Shown here: positions 24,884 to 35,469 of the stretch, piece by piece
Numbering within the stretch: position 1 is the stretch's first letter
How the letters are laid out: the number at the start of each line of letters is the position of its first letter
DNA from: Gracilimonas sp040882225
GTDB taxonomy: Bacteria > Bacteroidota > Rhodothermia > Balneolales > Balneolaceae
NCBI GenBank assembly: GCA_040882225.1
Contig: JBBEBR010000022.1
Location: 124,001 to 188,000, forward strand
DNA: 64,000 bases
Reading direction: 5' to 3'
The notes under the pieces: model-generated
What the model was told of the DNA's origin: nothing
What the model saw: only the letters and a program-made list of their open reading frames with translations
The model's database searches: none
Position numbers and translations under genes: made by a program

Positions 24884-27800
24884 ATGAGCCAAACTAATTT
24901 AAGTTATTGTGGGGAAGAAAAATCAGCTTGTGGTGTTGGTTTTATTGCAAGCCGAAAAGGGTTGTATGCCAATGAACATCTGCTAAGTGGATTGCATGCG
25001 CTGAAATGTGTTGAGCATCGCGGGGCTTGTGGTGCTGATGGCGTAACCGGAGATGGTTCGGGGATTATGACGGATATTCCTTTTAATATGTTTGGCTATG
25101 AAAGAGATACCGTTGCTATCGCAACACTGTTTATCACGAAAGACAGGGTTAAGCAAAGCCGCAGCCTGAATATTTTTGAAAAGTCTTTTGAGTTTTTAGG
25201 ATTGAAAATCCTCAAGTACCGAGACGTTCCCGTAAATCCTGAAGTACTTGGAAAAGTGGCTCTCGAAACGTTGCCGGTTATCAAACATGTGGTTATTGAA
25301 CGCCCGGCACGCAGCCGTACCGATCTCGCTTTCGATAAACTGCTTTATCAGGCAAAGCAGCTAACAATGTCCAAATTATATTCTAATGATTTAGTTGGCA
25401 GCCTGTTTTTCACTTCACTTTCCGCAAAAACGATTGTCTATAAAGGATTGTGCAAAGCGGAGGCACTGGCAGATTTTTATCCTGATCTTAGAAATCCAGA
25501 TTACAAAACACGCTTTACTCTTTTTCATCGCCGATTTAGCACCAATACCCGGACATCCTGGGATAAAGTGCAGCCTTTCCGCTTGATTGGCCATAATGGT
25601 GAAATTAATACGATTGCCGGGAATCGCTCGTGGGCGAAATCCCGCGAAAAAATGATCGGGGCCGAGAAGTATGAATTACTCACCAGAAAAGGTATAAGTG
25701 ATTCAGGTAGTTTGAATGAATTGGCGGAAGCTATGCGCTATCGCAGCGGAGTGCCAAATGTCGAGGATATTTTAGCGCTGATGATTCCTCCAGCTATTGA
25801 AAATAACGATTTTTACAGGTTCTGGAGCCGTGCGGTTGAACCCTGGGATGGGCCGGCTTTTATCTCTTATGCGAACGGCTATACCATCGGTGCGCGTCTC
25901 GACAGAAATGGATTTCGTCCGGCACGATGGGCGCGTACACCAGATCATTTCTACCTTTCTTCTGAAGCCGGTACGTTCGAGGTGGATGAAAAAGACATTG
26001 ACGCAAAAGGTACTTTATTCGCAGGCAGGGGAGTAACGCTGGATTTAAGCAGCGGGGAAGTTCATTTTCGTGACCCAAGTTTTTCCCGCGAAAACCATGA
26101 TGCCACTTTTGATGCCCGATTAACTCCCATCCCCGAACAGGAAAATGGAAAAGAGGAATCGCTCCTGCACAAACTTCCGCTTTTCAACTATACGGATGAG
26201 GAATTGAAAAAGGTGATTTATCCGATTGCGGAAACAGGAAAAGAACCGGTAGGATCGATGGGAGATACCGCAAGGCTGGCTGTGCTTTCTACAGAACCGC
26301 GATCTTTCTTCGATTTTTTCTACCAGAATTTCTCACAGGTTACAAATCCACCGCTCGACTATATTCGCGAAAGAGTGGTAACAGACCTGCATGTTCATCT
26401 CGGAAAGAAGCCCAATATTTTTGAACCCAAAGAACTGATTCCTCCGGCTCCGGCCTATGATCTGAAAAGTCCTTTTTTGAGTCTTGCGCAGATGGTTTAT
26501 TTGCGGTCGCTCGTGGGCACAAGTACACCTGAAGACCGGGTTATTCCCACAGAACTCTCTATGACATTTAAACGCACACACGGCGTAATTGGCTTCAAAG
26601 CCCGCATCAAAGAACTGGCAGATTCAGCTGTTGTTGCAGCAAAAAAAGGGCACAGTATAATTGTTCTTTCCGACCGGGAAGCAAGTTATGAATACCCGGC
26701 AATCCCTACACTTTTAGCGTTGCGAAGCGTGGTTAACACTTTGAATGAGCAAGGATTACGGCTCAATGTTTCTGTTGTGGTAGATTCAGGTGAAGTTAAA
26801 AATACCCATCATGGCGCGGCCCTTATTGGATTTGGTGCACATGCGGTTTGTCCATATCTGGCGCTTGATATTGCGAGGAATGATGACACCCGTTTACTCA
26901 AAGATCTGGATGCGGACACAAAAGAACGCAACGTGCTAACCGCATTCGAAAACGGACTGTTGAAGATTATGTCGAAATGTGGAATTTCGGTAGTTCGGAG
27001 TTATCAAAGCGCAAAATTATATTCTGCCATCGGCTTGGATAAACAAGTAATTGAAGACTTTTTCCCGAGGATTCAGAGCCCCATTGGTGGATTAACGCTT
27101 GACCAGATTGGCGAACAGGTATTGAATTTAACTCAGCATCTTCAAGATGAAGATTTGAGCGAATTCAAACCATTGAAAACCTACCAATACAAAGAGCACG
27201 CCCGTGGGAAAATGGGAGAAAAGCACTCCATGACCAACAGTCGCTCTAAAGTAATTCATGAATTGGTTCGGGATAAGAAACTGGATCTCACGGACATGAA
27301 ATTGTTTGATGAATATTTGAAATTGGGTGGAGATGATGAACCGGTTGCTTTGCGTCATTTACTGGATACCAGGAAATCAGAAAAACTGCAAAAGCTGGAT
27401 TCGGTAAAACCCATTGAGCACATTTTGTCAAAATTTGGTTCCGGGGCGATGTCCTTTGGTGCAATCAGCGCAGAAGCACAGCGCGATATTTTTCTTGCGA
27501 TGAAAGAAATTGGCGGGCGAAGTAACAGTGGTGAAGGTGGGGAAAATCCATACTACTATTCGGAAGGAGTTTCGGCATCCGTTAAACAAATTGCATCGGG
27601 GCGTTTTGGCGTAACTGCCGAGTATTTAATTGCCGGAGATGAGATTCAGATCAAAGTTTGTCAGGGAGCTAAACCGGGAGAAGGCGGGCAGCTTATGGGC
27701 ATAAAAGTGGATGAACATATTGCGAAAGCACGTTACGCAAATCCGGGTTTTGATCTCATTTCTCCGCCGCCTTTGCATGACATCTACAGTATTGAAGATC

Positions 27801-29314
27801 TCAAGCAGCTGATTCACGACCTCAAACAACTTCACCCCAAAGGAAGGGTAAGTGTTAAATTAGTTTCGGGGGTGAATATTGGAACCATTGCAGTCGGTGT
27901 TGCTAAAGCCGGAGCTGATACCATTCAGGTTTCGGGTGGAGAAGGAGGAACCGGAGCAGCTTCACTAAGCTCGATGAAGCACGCGGGATTGCCTTGGGAA
28001 ATTGGATTGCTGGAAGTGCATCAATCTTTGGTAGAAAATGATTTACGGAATCATATTTTGCTAAGAACCGATGGCGGAATCTCATCAGGGAAAGATGTGG
28101 TACTTGCTGCAATATTGGGAGCCGAAGAATTCGATTTTGGGAAATTATTGCTGATTGCCGAAGGCTGTGTAATGGCCCGTATCTGCGAGAAAAATACCTG
28201 TCCGACTGGTATCGCTACTCACGATCCTAAATTCAAAGCGAAATACAAAGGCCATAAAGATCATGTTGTAGATACTTTGAAATATCTTGCGGAAGATGTT
28301 CGAAGAGAGCTGGCAAAAATCGGAGTGTCTTCTTTGGATGAGCTTATAGGTCAAACGCAATTTCTGGAAGTGAATGCCAAACATGCCGATTTGATCAAAG
28401 AGAAAAATTTTGACCTTAGTTACTTTTTGAATGCTCCATCATACCAAAAAAAGAAAGCACTCCCAGGATTGTCTGATGCTGTAAGTCAGATGAATGGCAC
28501 TTTACTATCAGAATTGGAAGATGCGATTGAGAAGAATCTGGATATTTCGAAAGAATACTCCATCAGAAATACCGACCGTTCAGCGCTGGCTACTTTATTT
28601 GGTGAACTTGCCCGAAAGATGAATAAACAGCGCCTGAAAGAAATCACTGAAGGTAAAGAGTTTGTAAATCCATACTCGAAAACCATTTCCCTGACTTTTC
28701 GTGGAAGTGCCGGACAAAGTTTTGGGGTATTTCAGACAAGTGGTGTAAATGTTCGTTTGATTGGAGAAGCAAATGACTCTGTATGTAAATCAATGTCTGG
28801 TGGAAAGACGGTAATCGTCCCACCAGAAACAGCAAAATATAATTCAGGCGATAATGCCATTATCGGAAACTGTGCTTTATACGGAGCCACCAATGGAGTC
28901 TTTTATGTATACGGTCAGGCTGGTGATAGATTTGGTGTTAGAAATAGCGGCGCTACGGCTGTTGTAGAAGGAACCGGATTACATGCCTGTGAGTACATGA
29001 CCAACGGCACGGTGGTGATTTTAGGAGGAACATCCAATAATATTGGTGCAGGAATGACTGGCGGAGAGCTGTTTCTGTTTGAAGATCCTGGCACCAAAAC
29101 CAATAATGAATACATCGGAAAAGTAAGCTTAAGCAAGCAAGACGAAGAAAATCTGAAGAGCATTCTTCAGGATTATTTCGATGAAACTAAATCTGCCAAA
29201 GCCGGATATATGCTAAGCGACTGGGAAAAGGCTAAAAATCAGGTGATGAAATATATACCTGTCTCGATGATAGATGAGGGTAAAAAGGAAATAACAATCA
29301 CTGTTCAGAAGTAG
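24884..29314 (+). CDS. gltB: Glutamate synthase, large (alpha) subunit
   Basis: A 1476-residue enzyme converting glutamine and 2-oxoglutarate to two glutamates. The start at MSQTNLSY leaves a 15-residue propeptide before the catalytic Cys16 of ACGVGFIA; the frame continues 26 codons upstream without support. Domains in order: class II glutaminase (to about residue 400), central domain, FMN-binding synthase barrel with EGGENPYY, the iron-sulfur cysteines in CVMARIC and CEKNTCPTGIA, and the C-terminal GXGXG beta-helix (GGKTVIVPP...). No gltD small subunit follows, so the electron donor is encoded elsewhere or is ferredoxin. Confidence 0.95.
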   Translation: MSQTNLSYCGEEKSACGVGFIASRKGLYANEHLLSGLHALKCVEHRGACGADGVTGDGSGIMTDIPFNMFGYERDTVAIATLFITKDRVKQSRSLNIFEKSFEFLGLKILKYRDVPVNPEVLGKVALETLPVIKHVVIERPARSRTDLAFDKLLYQAKQLTMSKLYSNDLVGSLFFTSLSAKTIVYKGLCKAEALADFYPDLRNPDYKTRFTLFHRRFSTNTRTSWDKVQPFRLIGHNGEINTIAGNRSWAKSREKMIGAEKYELLTRKGISDSGSLNELAEAMRYRSGVPNVEDILALMIPPAIENNDFYRFWSRAVEPWDGPAFISYANGYTIGARLDRNGFRPARWARTPDHFYLSSEAGTFEVDEKDIDAKGTLFAGRGVTLDLSSGEVHFRDPSFSRENHDATFDARLTPIPEQENGKEESLLHKLPLFNYTDEELKKVIYPIAETGKEPVGSMGDTARLAVLSTEPRSFFDFFYQNFSQVTNPPLDYIRERVVTDLHVHLGKKPNIFEPKELIPPAPAYDLKSPFLSLAQMVYLRSLVGTSTPEDRVIPTELSMTFKRTHGVIGFKARIKELADSAVVAAKKGHSIIVLSDREASYEYPAIPTLLALRSVVNTLNEQGLRLNVSVVVDSGEVKNTHHGAALIGFGAHAVCPYLALDIARNDDTRLLKDLDADTKERNVLTAFENGLLKIMSKCGISVVRSYQSAKLYSAIGLDKQVIEDFFPRIQSPIGGLTLDQIGEQVLNLTQHLQDEDLSEFKPLKTYQYKEHARGKMGEKHSMTNSRSKVIHELVRDKKLDLTDMKLFDEYLKLGGDDEPVALRHLLDTRKSEKLQKLDSVKPIEHILSKFGSGAMSFGAISAEAQRDIFLAMKEIGGRSNSGEGGENPYYYSEGVSASVKQIASGRFGVTAEYLIAGDEIQIKVCQGAKPGEGGQLMGIKVDEHIAKARYANPGFDLISPPPLHDIYSIEDLKQLIHDLKQLHPKGRVSVKLVSGVNIGTIAVGVAKAGADTIQVSGGEGGTGAASLSSMKHAGLPWEIGLLEVHQSLVENDLRNHILLRTDGGISSGKDVVLAAILGAEEFDFGKLLLIAEGCVMARICEKNTCPTGIATHDPKFKAKYKGHKDHVVDTLKYLAEDVRRELAKIGVSSLDELIGQTQFLEVNAKHADLIKEKNFDLSYFLNAPSYQKKKALPGLSDAVSQMNGTLLSELEDAIEKNLDISKEYSIRNTDRSALATLFGELARKMNKQRLKEITEGKEFVNPYSKTISLTFRGSAGQSFGVFQTSGVNVRLIGEANDSVCKSMSGGKTVIVPPETAKYNSGDNAIIGNCALYGATNGVFYVYGQAGDRFGVRNSGATAVVEGTGLHACEYMTNGTVVILGGTSNNIGAGMTGGELFLFEDPGTKTNNEYIGKVSLSKQDEENLKSILQDYFDETKSAKAGYMLSDWEKAKNQVMKYIPVSMIDEGKKEITITVQK

Positions 29315-29533
29315 TAAATAAAAGAGAGAGATTTGCTCCGCTAATGAACTATATGATTTTTTAATTCATTTCTTTTATCAGAAGAGTAAATACAAAACGG
29401 GAGAGCTTTACCTATTCGATAAGGCCTTTTTTTCTTGATAAGAAGCTGAAAGAAGAGGCCGGAATAAATTAGCAATCGGTTCATCTAAACAGTACCAACT
29501 GGTGCCGTAATCTCCCAAAAAAAAGAGGAAGAT

Positions 29534-30058
29534 ATGGCAGATTCAAAAACCATAAAACAAGCATACGAGAGAAATCGAAAAGCTATAAACTTGAGGCCGA
29601 GCTTAGGAAAGGGAAGCGCCGTCACAAAAGTTCGGCTAAGCAATGGAACCACGTGTGAAGTGGAGCACAAGCATTGGAAGTTTAAAGTGGACATTGGGAC
29701 TTCAGAAGGCGGTAATGATGCCGGTCCCGGCCCTGGAATTTTAGAGCGTGGTGCTTTGGGCAGTTGTCTCGCAATTGCTTATTCGCAACAGGCCGCAGTT
29801 AGGAATGTACCTATCGAAAGCATTGAAGTTGATGTGGAATCCGATATGGATGCGAGTGGAATGTTCGGGATTTCCAGCAATCCTCCGGGATTTAAAGAAA
29901 TGAGGTACAAAGTATATATCCAAAGTTCTGCGAGCGAAGAAGACGTACAGGAGTTAATAGATTGGGCTGATGAGCACAGCCCGGTACTTGACGACTTCAA
30001 ACGAGCTATTCCGGTGAAGAGGGAAGTCTATATCAATGAAGGACAGGAAGCGGAATAA
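29534..30058 (+). CDS. OsmC family protein (second paralogue)
   Basis: A 174-residue OsmC/Ohr-fold protein. The conserved region GPGPGILERGALGSCLAIAY carries the first Cys and follows a central beta region with EVEHKHWKFKVDIGTSEG. The second site, usually Cys near SPVLDDFKRA, reads S/D rather than a Cys, so classic thiol peroxidase chemistry is doubtful. It lies 28 bases before a methyltransferase gene in the same orientation. It differs clearly from the OsmC gene at 5.4 kb. Confidence 0.8.
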   Translation: MADSKTIKQAYERNRKAINLRPSLGKGSAVTKVRLSNGTTCEVEHKHWKFKVDIGTSEGGNDAGPGPGILERGALGSCLAIAYSQQAAVRNVPIESIEVDVESDMDASGMFGISSNPPGFKEMRYKVYIQSSASEEDVQELIDWADEHSPVLDDFKRAIPVKREVYINEGQEAE

Positions 30059-30085
30059 AATCGAAACCAAAAGAGGATCAAGACA

Positions 30086-30901
30086 ATGGAAGCGCAATTA
30101 CAGAGAAGAGTACAAAGATATGGTTGGGATAAAGCCGCGGATTATTATGAAGAATCGTGGAAAGAGCAACTGAAACCAGCACAAGAAAAGCTTTTAGAGA
30201 TGACTGATTTACAACCCGGAGAGAAAGTAATAGAAATTGCCTGTGGAACGGGTTTGGTTACATTTCAGGCGGCGGAAGCAGTTGAACCTGATGGGGAAAT
30301 TGTGGCGACCGATATTTCGGAAAGCATGATAGAAATTGCAGAATCAAGAGCTGAAGATCATAGTATAAAGAACGTAAGTTTCGAAAGAATGGGAGCCGAA
30401 GATCTCAGTTTAGATGATGAATCTTTTGATGTAGCTATTTGTAGCCTTGGTTTGATGTATGTGCCCGAACCGTTGCAGTCACTAAAGGAAATGTATCGTG
30501 TATTGAAGCCCGGTGGCAGAGCGGTTGTGGCTATTTGGGGAGAACGAAAAAAATGCGGCTGGGCGGAACTTTTCCCAATTGTGGACAAAAGAGTAGCCTC
30601 CGATGTTTGTCCGCTTTTCTTTCAGCAGGGAACGGGAAATACACTTGAGCATTCTTTTGAACAAGCAGGATTCAGCAAGCTAAAGGGGGAGCGATTTTCA
30701 TCAGATCTTCATTACCCCAACCCCGAAATATCCGTGATGGCTGCTTTTTCCGGTGGGCCTGTAGCACTTGCCTACCGTAAGTTTGATGATGAGACCAAAG
30801 AAGAAGCACATCAAGAATATCTTGAGTCTATCTCTGAGTATAAAAACGGGAATGGTTTTGATATCCCTGGTGAATTCGTTGTTGGAATTGGTTACAAATA
30901 A
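30086..30901 (+). CDS. Class I SAM-dependent methyltransferase
   Basis: A 271-residue protein with the SAM-binding motif VIEIACGTGLVTFQAA (motif I), ATDISESMIEIAE (motif II region), MGAEDLSLDDESFDVA (motif III) and a UbiE-like LKEMYRVLKPGGRAVVAIW. This is the Methyltransf_11 type that typically methylates small molecules such as quinones or lipids. The substrate is not visible. It may share a transcript with the preceding OsmC-type gene. Confidence 0.88.
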   Translation: MEAQLQRRVQRYGWDKAADYYEESWKEQLKPAQEKLLEMTDLQPGEKVIEIACGTGLVTFQAAEAVEPDGEIVATDISESMIEIAESRAEDHSIKNVSFERMGAEDLSLDDESFDVAICSLGLMYVPEPLQSLKEMYRVLKPGGRAVVAIWGERKKCGWAELFPIVDKRVASDVCPLFFQQGTGNTLEHSFEQAGFSKLKGERFSSDLHYPNPEISVMAAFSGGPVALAYRKFDDETKEEAHQEYLESISEYKNGNGFDIPGEFVVGIGYK

Positions 30902-30902
30902 A

Positions 30903-30935
30903 GGCTGCGGGATTTGTGGAGCCTAATTTTTTTTT
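30903..30935 (+). terminator. Weak intrinsic terminator after the methyltransferase gene
   Basis: GGCT (30903-30906) pairs with AGCC (30920-30923), followed after three bases by nine Ts (30927-30935). The stem is short; the T-run makes it a plausible terminator. Confidence 0.45.
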
Positions 30936-31150
30936 CCTACAAAAATCCCTTTCTTACAGTAGCAGAATTAAATAAACTTCTTTTCTAAAGCTGGTTTTCA
31001 GGAGTCGGTATTTTGCTTCCACCGATCCTTAGATAAACCTACACAGTCAGAATTTCCAAAACCTTCGAAAAAAAAGAGCTTGTTTGCATTTCGATTACGT
31101 ATGCACTCTTAAGTAATTGAATAAATAAAATTATAACCAATTTTTTAAAT

Positions 31151-34100
31151 ATGAAGTTTAAGGATACAAGAAAACATCAACCCAAAAAATTACTTATCGC
31201 CGCATTAGCGATATTTTTTTTGGCAGCAGGATCTGTACAGGCATTAGCTCAACGTGGAAGTTTGAGTTTAGATGGCGACGGAGATTATGCTACTACCGCC
31301 CATGAGGCTGCTCTGGATATCTCTGGAGAATCGATCTCACTTGAAGCTTGGGTAAAACACGATGGTAACAGCGAAACCGATGCATTTATCATCAACAAAG
31401 CTACCACCAGTTATGGATATCGGCTTTCGCTTGTGGGTGAAGGCGACGAAACATATCTGGAGTTTTCAATCGGCGACGTTGATAGCCGGGGATCTACCGT
31501 TACTTCGAAGAATGGCGCACCTGCTCATAGATGGACGCATATTGCCGGAACCTATGATGGCCAGTTTATAAAGATTTATATAAATGGTGTATTAGATAAT
31601 ACCAAGCAACTAAGTAGAACTATTAACTCCAATTCATACAGTTTGAATATTGGCTCTAATGCGTCAACCACCGCTAACTTTTTTAGTGGTCAGTTAGATG
31701 AAATTCGTATTTGGAACAGCAGCCGCACAGCTTCCGAAATAGCCGGTAATTATCTTGAAGAATTAAATGGCAGTGAAAGCGGTTTAGCGGCCTATTATAC
31801 CTTTAGTGGTGCCACCTCAGCTGATGGTGCGGGATCAAATGATCTTTCAATTGTTGGTGATAACGCCATGATTGCAACGCCGGGAGCAGTTCCTGTTTCA
31901 CCGGATTTATACGCTGATAATGAGAATGATCAGGCAGCACTTGTATGGGATGAACGGCTGGGATCGAATTCAGAGAACAAAGCCTCATCCTATAAAATTT
32001 ATCGCTCAACCCAAGCAGATGGCAGCGATCGCCAAGAATTGGCCACAATTGATGGTGAAACTACATCTTATACGGATACAGGTGCTGATAATAACCAGAC
32101 TTATTTTTATGAAGTTACAAGTTTAAACGCTTCTGGTGACGAAAGTGATTACTCTCATATGGTTTCAGCAAGCCCGTATTCAGTTAGAGGAGGAGGGAGT
32201 CTTCATCTTAGTAAAAATGCATACGGTGTACTCTCTCATCGCCCTTCTCTGGATATTATGGAAACGGATTTAACCATACAGGCCTGGGTAAAGCATGACG
32301 GGAACAGTGATGAAGATGCCGTCATTGTTGCCAAGGGAACTAACAGTTATGGTTACCTATTAAGATTTGATGGTGAAGGCCAGGCACCATCTCTTGCTTT
32401 TGCAATAGGAGATGTAGATGCAAACGGATCAACAATAGTTTCAAACTCAAGTATTCCAGCAAATCAATGGACTCATGTTGCCGGAACCTATGACGGAAGT
32501 GATCTGAAAGTTTATATCAATGGGCACCTCGATAACAATAAGCTGGTAAGCAGAGCAATTAACACTAACGAACTTGATGTGTATTTCGGAACGGACCCTG
32601 CTGCTTCTAATTACTTCTACAGTGGCCATATTGATGAATTGGGCATTTGGAGCATTGCTTTAGAACGAGATTATATTGAAGACCATTTTAATCAAAAGCT
32701 TGTTGGAAATGAGGATGGGTTAGAATTGTATTATCAGTTTGATGATGTAGCCAGCTCTATAATTCGCAGTTCAAATACCTTTCATACTGATTTGGAATTA
32801 GAAGTGATAGATGGTTCTGCTTCAATTTCAGCTCCAGGTGCATTTCCAATTGCACCTTATAATTATGCGCTCGGAGAAGAATCAAGTGCAGCTATTAGTT
32901 ATGTAGATCGGGAAATGAATGATCCTGATCAGCATAAGATATACAGATCAACTTCTCCCGATGGTAGCGACCGAGCAGAGATAGCAACAATTGCTCAGGG
33001 AACCAACTCCTATACTGACACCGATGCAGAGGCGGAAAATTCCTATTTTTATGAATCCACTGCCATCAATGCAAAAGGCCAGGAAAGCGATTATAGTCAT
33101 TTGGATGTAGCCCTTGTTTCAGGCTTCAAAGCTGGAAATTCATTGATACTGGATGGCAATAATGATTATGTGCGCATTGATGATCGGAATACATTGGACG
33201 GAGACAAACAGTTATATGTTAATTTCAAGGAAACAATATCTGTAGAAGCGTGGATTAAGCATGATGGGAGCAGTGACGAGGATGCAGTTATTCTTCAGAA
33301 AGGTACGTTCAGCTATGGATATCTTTTACGCTTAGAAGGTGCTGGAAATGAAGTTCAAGCTTCCTTTAGCATTGGAGATATTGATGCCAACGGATCAACC
33401 ATAACTTCAAACACAAACATTCGGGCTAACCAGTGGACGCATGTGGCGGGTACCTACGATGGTACTGATCTGAAAATCTATGTAAATGGAGAGTTGGATG
33501 CTACCAAGAATGAAAGCCGCAGTGTTAATACGAATGATAATAAAGTTGTAATCGGAGCTCCAAACGCTTTAGATGGCAATTTCTACAGTGGTGAACTCGA
33601 TGAAATCCGTATATGGAATGCAGCCCGAACAGATTCCGAAATTACAGATAATTTTTACAGCAAGATGAATGGAGATCATGAAGATTTAATCGCCTATTTC
33701 AGGTTTGATGAATCCAAGGATTCTGAAATCACATATAGCTCGGCAACAGAAGCAATGAGTGGTGATTTATTTGGAGATGCTAACTTTACGAACTCAAACG
33801 CGCTGAGCAGTCAGCCGGTGCTTACAAATCCAATTCAGGAAATTATGCTTGATGAAGATTTCGGAACATTTACCGTGGCAGATTTAGATACTGTATTTCA
33901 GGATGATGATAATCCGGAGTTAACATATTCCATCATTGTGCCATGCCATATTGTGGAGGCTGAAATACAGGACGATACCAGTCTGGTATTTACATCCCTC
34001 AATAATATATTCGGCTCTGATACACTTACTGTTCAGGCATCGGATGGAGCATCTAATGTTCAACAAACATTTATTGTAAATGTAAAGTCGGTGAATGATG

Positions 34101-34675
34101 TGCCAGAGTTGGCTGGATTTGAAAACGTCATTCAGGTTCCGATCAAAGGTGAATATGCAGCGGATATGTTCGCCCGAACAGCCGATGTAGAATCTGCTGA
34201 TTCAGCACTTACTTTCAATTTTGCTGTGGATACTTCCGGCATAAGTATAGATTATGACGGTCAAACTCTTACTCTTACACCAAATGGAGAATTTGACGGA
34301 TCTGCAACTTTAGATATTGAAGTAACGGATGAGCACGGAGGGTCTAAATCTATCTCTGTTGGCATAGAAATGGTAACCGGAACTGATATAGTGAACGAAA
34401 CTGATGTTCCAGAGAAATATAATCTCGCCAATAATTATCCCAACCCATTCAACCCCCAAACATTGATAAAATATGCTTTACCAGAAGCTGCGGATGTTCG
34501 CCTCACGGTTTTCAATGCTCTTGGGCAAAAAGTAGCAGAGTTGGTGAATGGCAGAAAAACAGCAGGTAATTACACTGCAGTATTCGACGCTGAGAACCTG
34601 CCAAGCGGCATGTATATCTATCGCCTGCAAGCAGGAACATTTCAACAAGTTCAAAAGATGATGCTTATAAAATAA
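31151..34675 (+). CDS. Giant secreted protein with three LamG domains and type IX-type sorting tail
   Basis: A 1174-residue secreted protein with a signal peptide ending VQALAQ. It holds three LamG/concanavalin-like domains (about 36-215, 350-530, 655-860), each with EAWVKHDG, W.H.AGTYDG..(I/V/K)Y.NG and the F(Y)SG.(L/I)DE..IW motif; fibronectin-III-like linkers lie between, each with YRST...DGSDR. A cadherin-like stretch (VNDVPELAGF near 985) precedes a C-terminal sorting domain with NYPNPFNPQTLI and ending VQKMMLIK. This tail is that used by type IX secretion in the Bacteroidetes lineage. A surface adhesin or polysaccharide binder is likely; no catalytic domain is evident. Confidence 0.88.
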   Translation: MKFKDTRKHQPKKLLIAALAIFFLAAGSVQALAQRGSLSLDGDGDYATTAHEAALDISGESISLEAWVKHDGNSETDAFIINKATTSYGYRLSLVGEGDETYLEFSIGDVDSRGSTVTSKNGAPAHRWTHIAGTYDGQFIKIYINGVLDNTKQLSRTINSNSYSLNIGSNASTTANFFSGQLDEIRIWNSSRTASEIAGNYLEELNGSESGLAAYYTFSGATSADGAGSNDLSIVGDNAMIATPGAVPVSPDLYADNENDQAALVWDERLGSNSENKASSYKIYRSTQADGSDRQELATIDGETTSYTDTGADNNQTYFYEVTSLNASGDESDYSHMVSASPYSVRGGGSLHLSKNAYGVLSHRPSLDIMETDLTIQAWVKHDGNSDEDAVIVAKGTNSYGYLLRFDGEGQAPSLAFAIGDVDANGSTIVSNSSIPANQWTHVAGTYDGSDLKVYINGHLDNNKLVSRAINTNELDVYFGTDPAASNYFYSGHIDELGIWSIALERDYIEDHFNQKLVGNEDGLELYYQFDDVASSIIRSSNTFHTDLELEVIDGSASISAPGAFPIAPYNYALGEESSAAISYVDREMNDPDQHKIYRSTSPDGSDRAEIATIAQGTNSYTDTDAEAENSYFYESTAINAKGQESDYSHLDVALVSGFKAGNSLILDGNNDYVRIDDRNTLDGDKQLYVNFKETISVEAWIKHDGSSDEDAVILQKGTFSYGYLLRLEGAGNEVQASFSIGDIDANGSTITSNTNIRANQWTHVAGTYDGTDLKIYVNGELDATKNESRSVNTNDNKVVIGAPNALDGNFYSGELDEIRIWNAARTDSEITDNFYSKMNGDHEDLIAYFRFDESKDSEITYSSATEAMSGDLFGDANFTNSNALSSQPVLTNPIQEIMLDEDFGTFTVADLDTVFQDDDNPELTYSIIVPCHIVEAEIQDDTSLVFTSLNNIFGSDTLTVQASDGASNVQQTFIVNVKSVNDVPELAGFENVIQVPIKGEYAADMFARTADVESADSALTFNFAVDTSGISIDYDGQTLTLTPNGEFDGSATLDIEVTDEHGGSKSISVGIEMVTGTDIVNETDVPEKYNLANNYPNPFNPQTLIKYALPEAADVRLTVFNALGQKVAELVNGRKTAGNYTAVFDAENLPSGMYIYRLQAGTFQQVQKMMLIK

Positions 34676-34700
34676 ATAGTTCGGAAAAATAATTTTCCGC

Positions 34701-34739
34701 AAAAAGCGTCTGTCTAATCAAGGCAGGCGCTTTTTTTTT
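34701..34739 (+). terminator. Intrinsic terminator of the LamG gene
   Basis: AAAAAGCGTCTGTC pairs with GGCAGGCGCTTTTT (with G-U pairs), followed by a nine-T run. It lies 26 bases after the LamG gene stop. Confidence 0.85.
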
Positions 34740-34766
34740 GGAAATTATAAATAGGAGTTGTTGGTA

Positions 34767-35264
34767 CTATTTTCGTGTACGGGGATCGTCGCCTTCATTA
34801 ACATAATTAATAACCCACGGCCCCACCGAAGTAAGCTGAATCACAGTCTCACCCTGGGCGATAGCGAAATGAACCATTTCGCGCGGCATAGAAGTATAGC
34901 TTCCGGCATTCATGGATTGGGTATTATTTTCATCTAATTCCTCACCTGATCCTAACAAAAAAGTGCCTGAAAGCACGGTAACCCGCTCTACATTAGGATG
35001 CCAATGCGGAGAAACCTGAAAACCGTCAGGCATTTTGATGCGCATGGTAAAAACACCAGCTTTTGTCGGATCTCCTTCAAGTACAGCATATTCTGAGCCG
35101 CTTTCGAGAGAAGCAGGCCCTTTTTGCCACTCGATATCACCTTCCGAAAAAAGTAAATGTCGGTCAGGCCCTTCGTCAGTTATTTCCTGCGCAACAACGA
35201 AAGCAGGGGTCAAAAGAATTATTAATATGAGATGTGATGCAATTTGTGATACTCTTGATGTCAT
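34767..35264 (-). CDS. Secreted cupin-domain protein
   Basis: A 165-residue protein with a signal peptide (MTSRVSQIASHLILIILL...VVAQ) and a single cupin barrel. The two cupin motifs are seen: FQVSPHWHPNVERVTVLSG (metal-ligand His residues, first motif) and GSYTSMPREMVHFAIAQG (second). The start at 35264 has a clear upstream AGGTG 8 bases before ATG, so the longer open frame is not used. Substrate is unknown; periplasmic metal-dependent enzyme or sensor is possible. Confidence 0.8.
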   Translation of the reverse strand: MTSRVSQIASHLILIILLTPAFVVAQEITDEGPDRHLLFSEGDIEWQKGPASLESGSEYAVLEGDPTKAGVFTMRIKMPDGFQVSPHWHPNVERVTVLSGTFLLGSGEELDENNTQSMNAGSYTSMPREMVHFAIAQGETVIQLTSVGPWVINYVNEGDDPRTRK

Positions 35265-35469
35265 TTTTTTCACCTTTATTTTTAGTGGATATTTCCTACA
35301 GAATGAAGTAATCCAACTCATTAGCAGGAAGTGTATAATTACAAGTTTTAACAACAACTGAATCCAATGAATTCATCCTTTTCAGATTAATTTTGAACTA
35401 CACGTTGTATCGCTGGTATAAAATGTTGAACTTCTTCGCCCCAAAAAGCAATCACCTGATCTTTTAATA

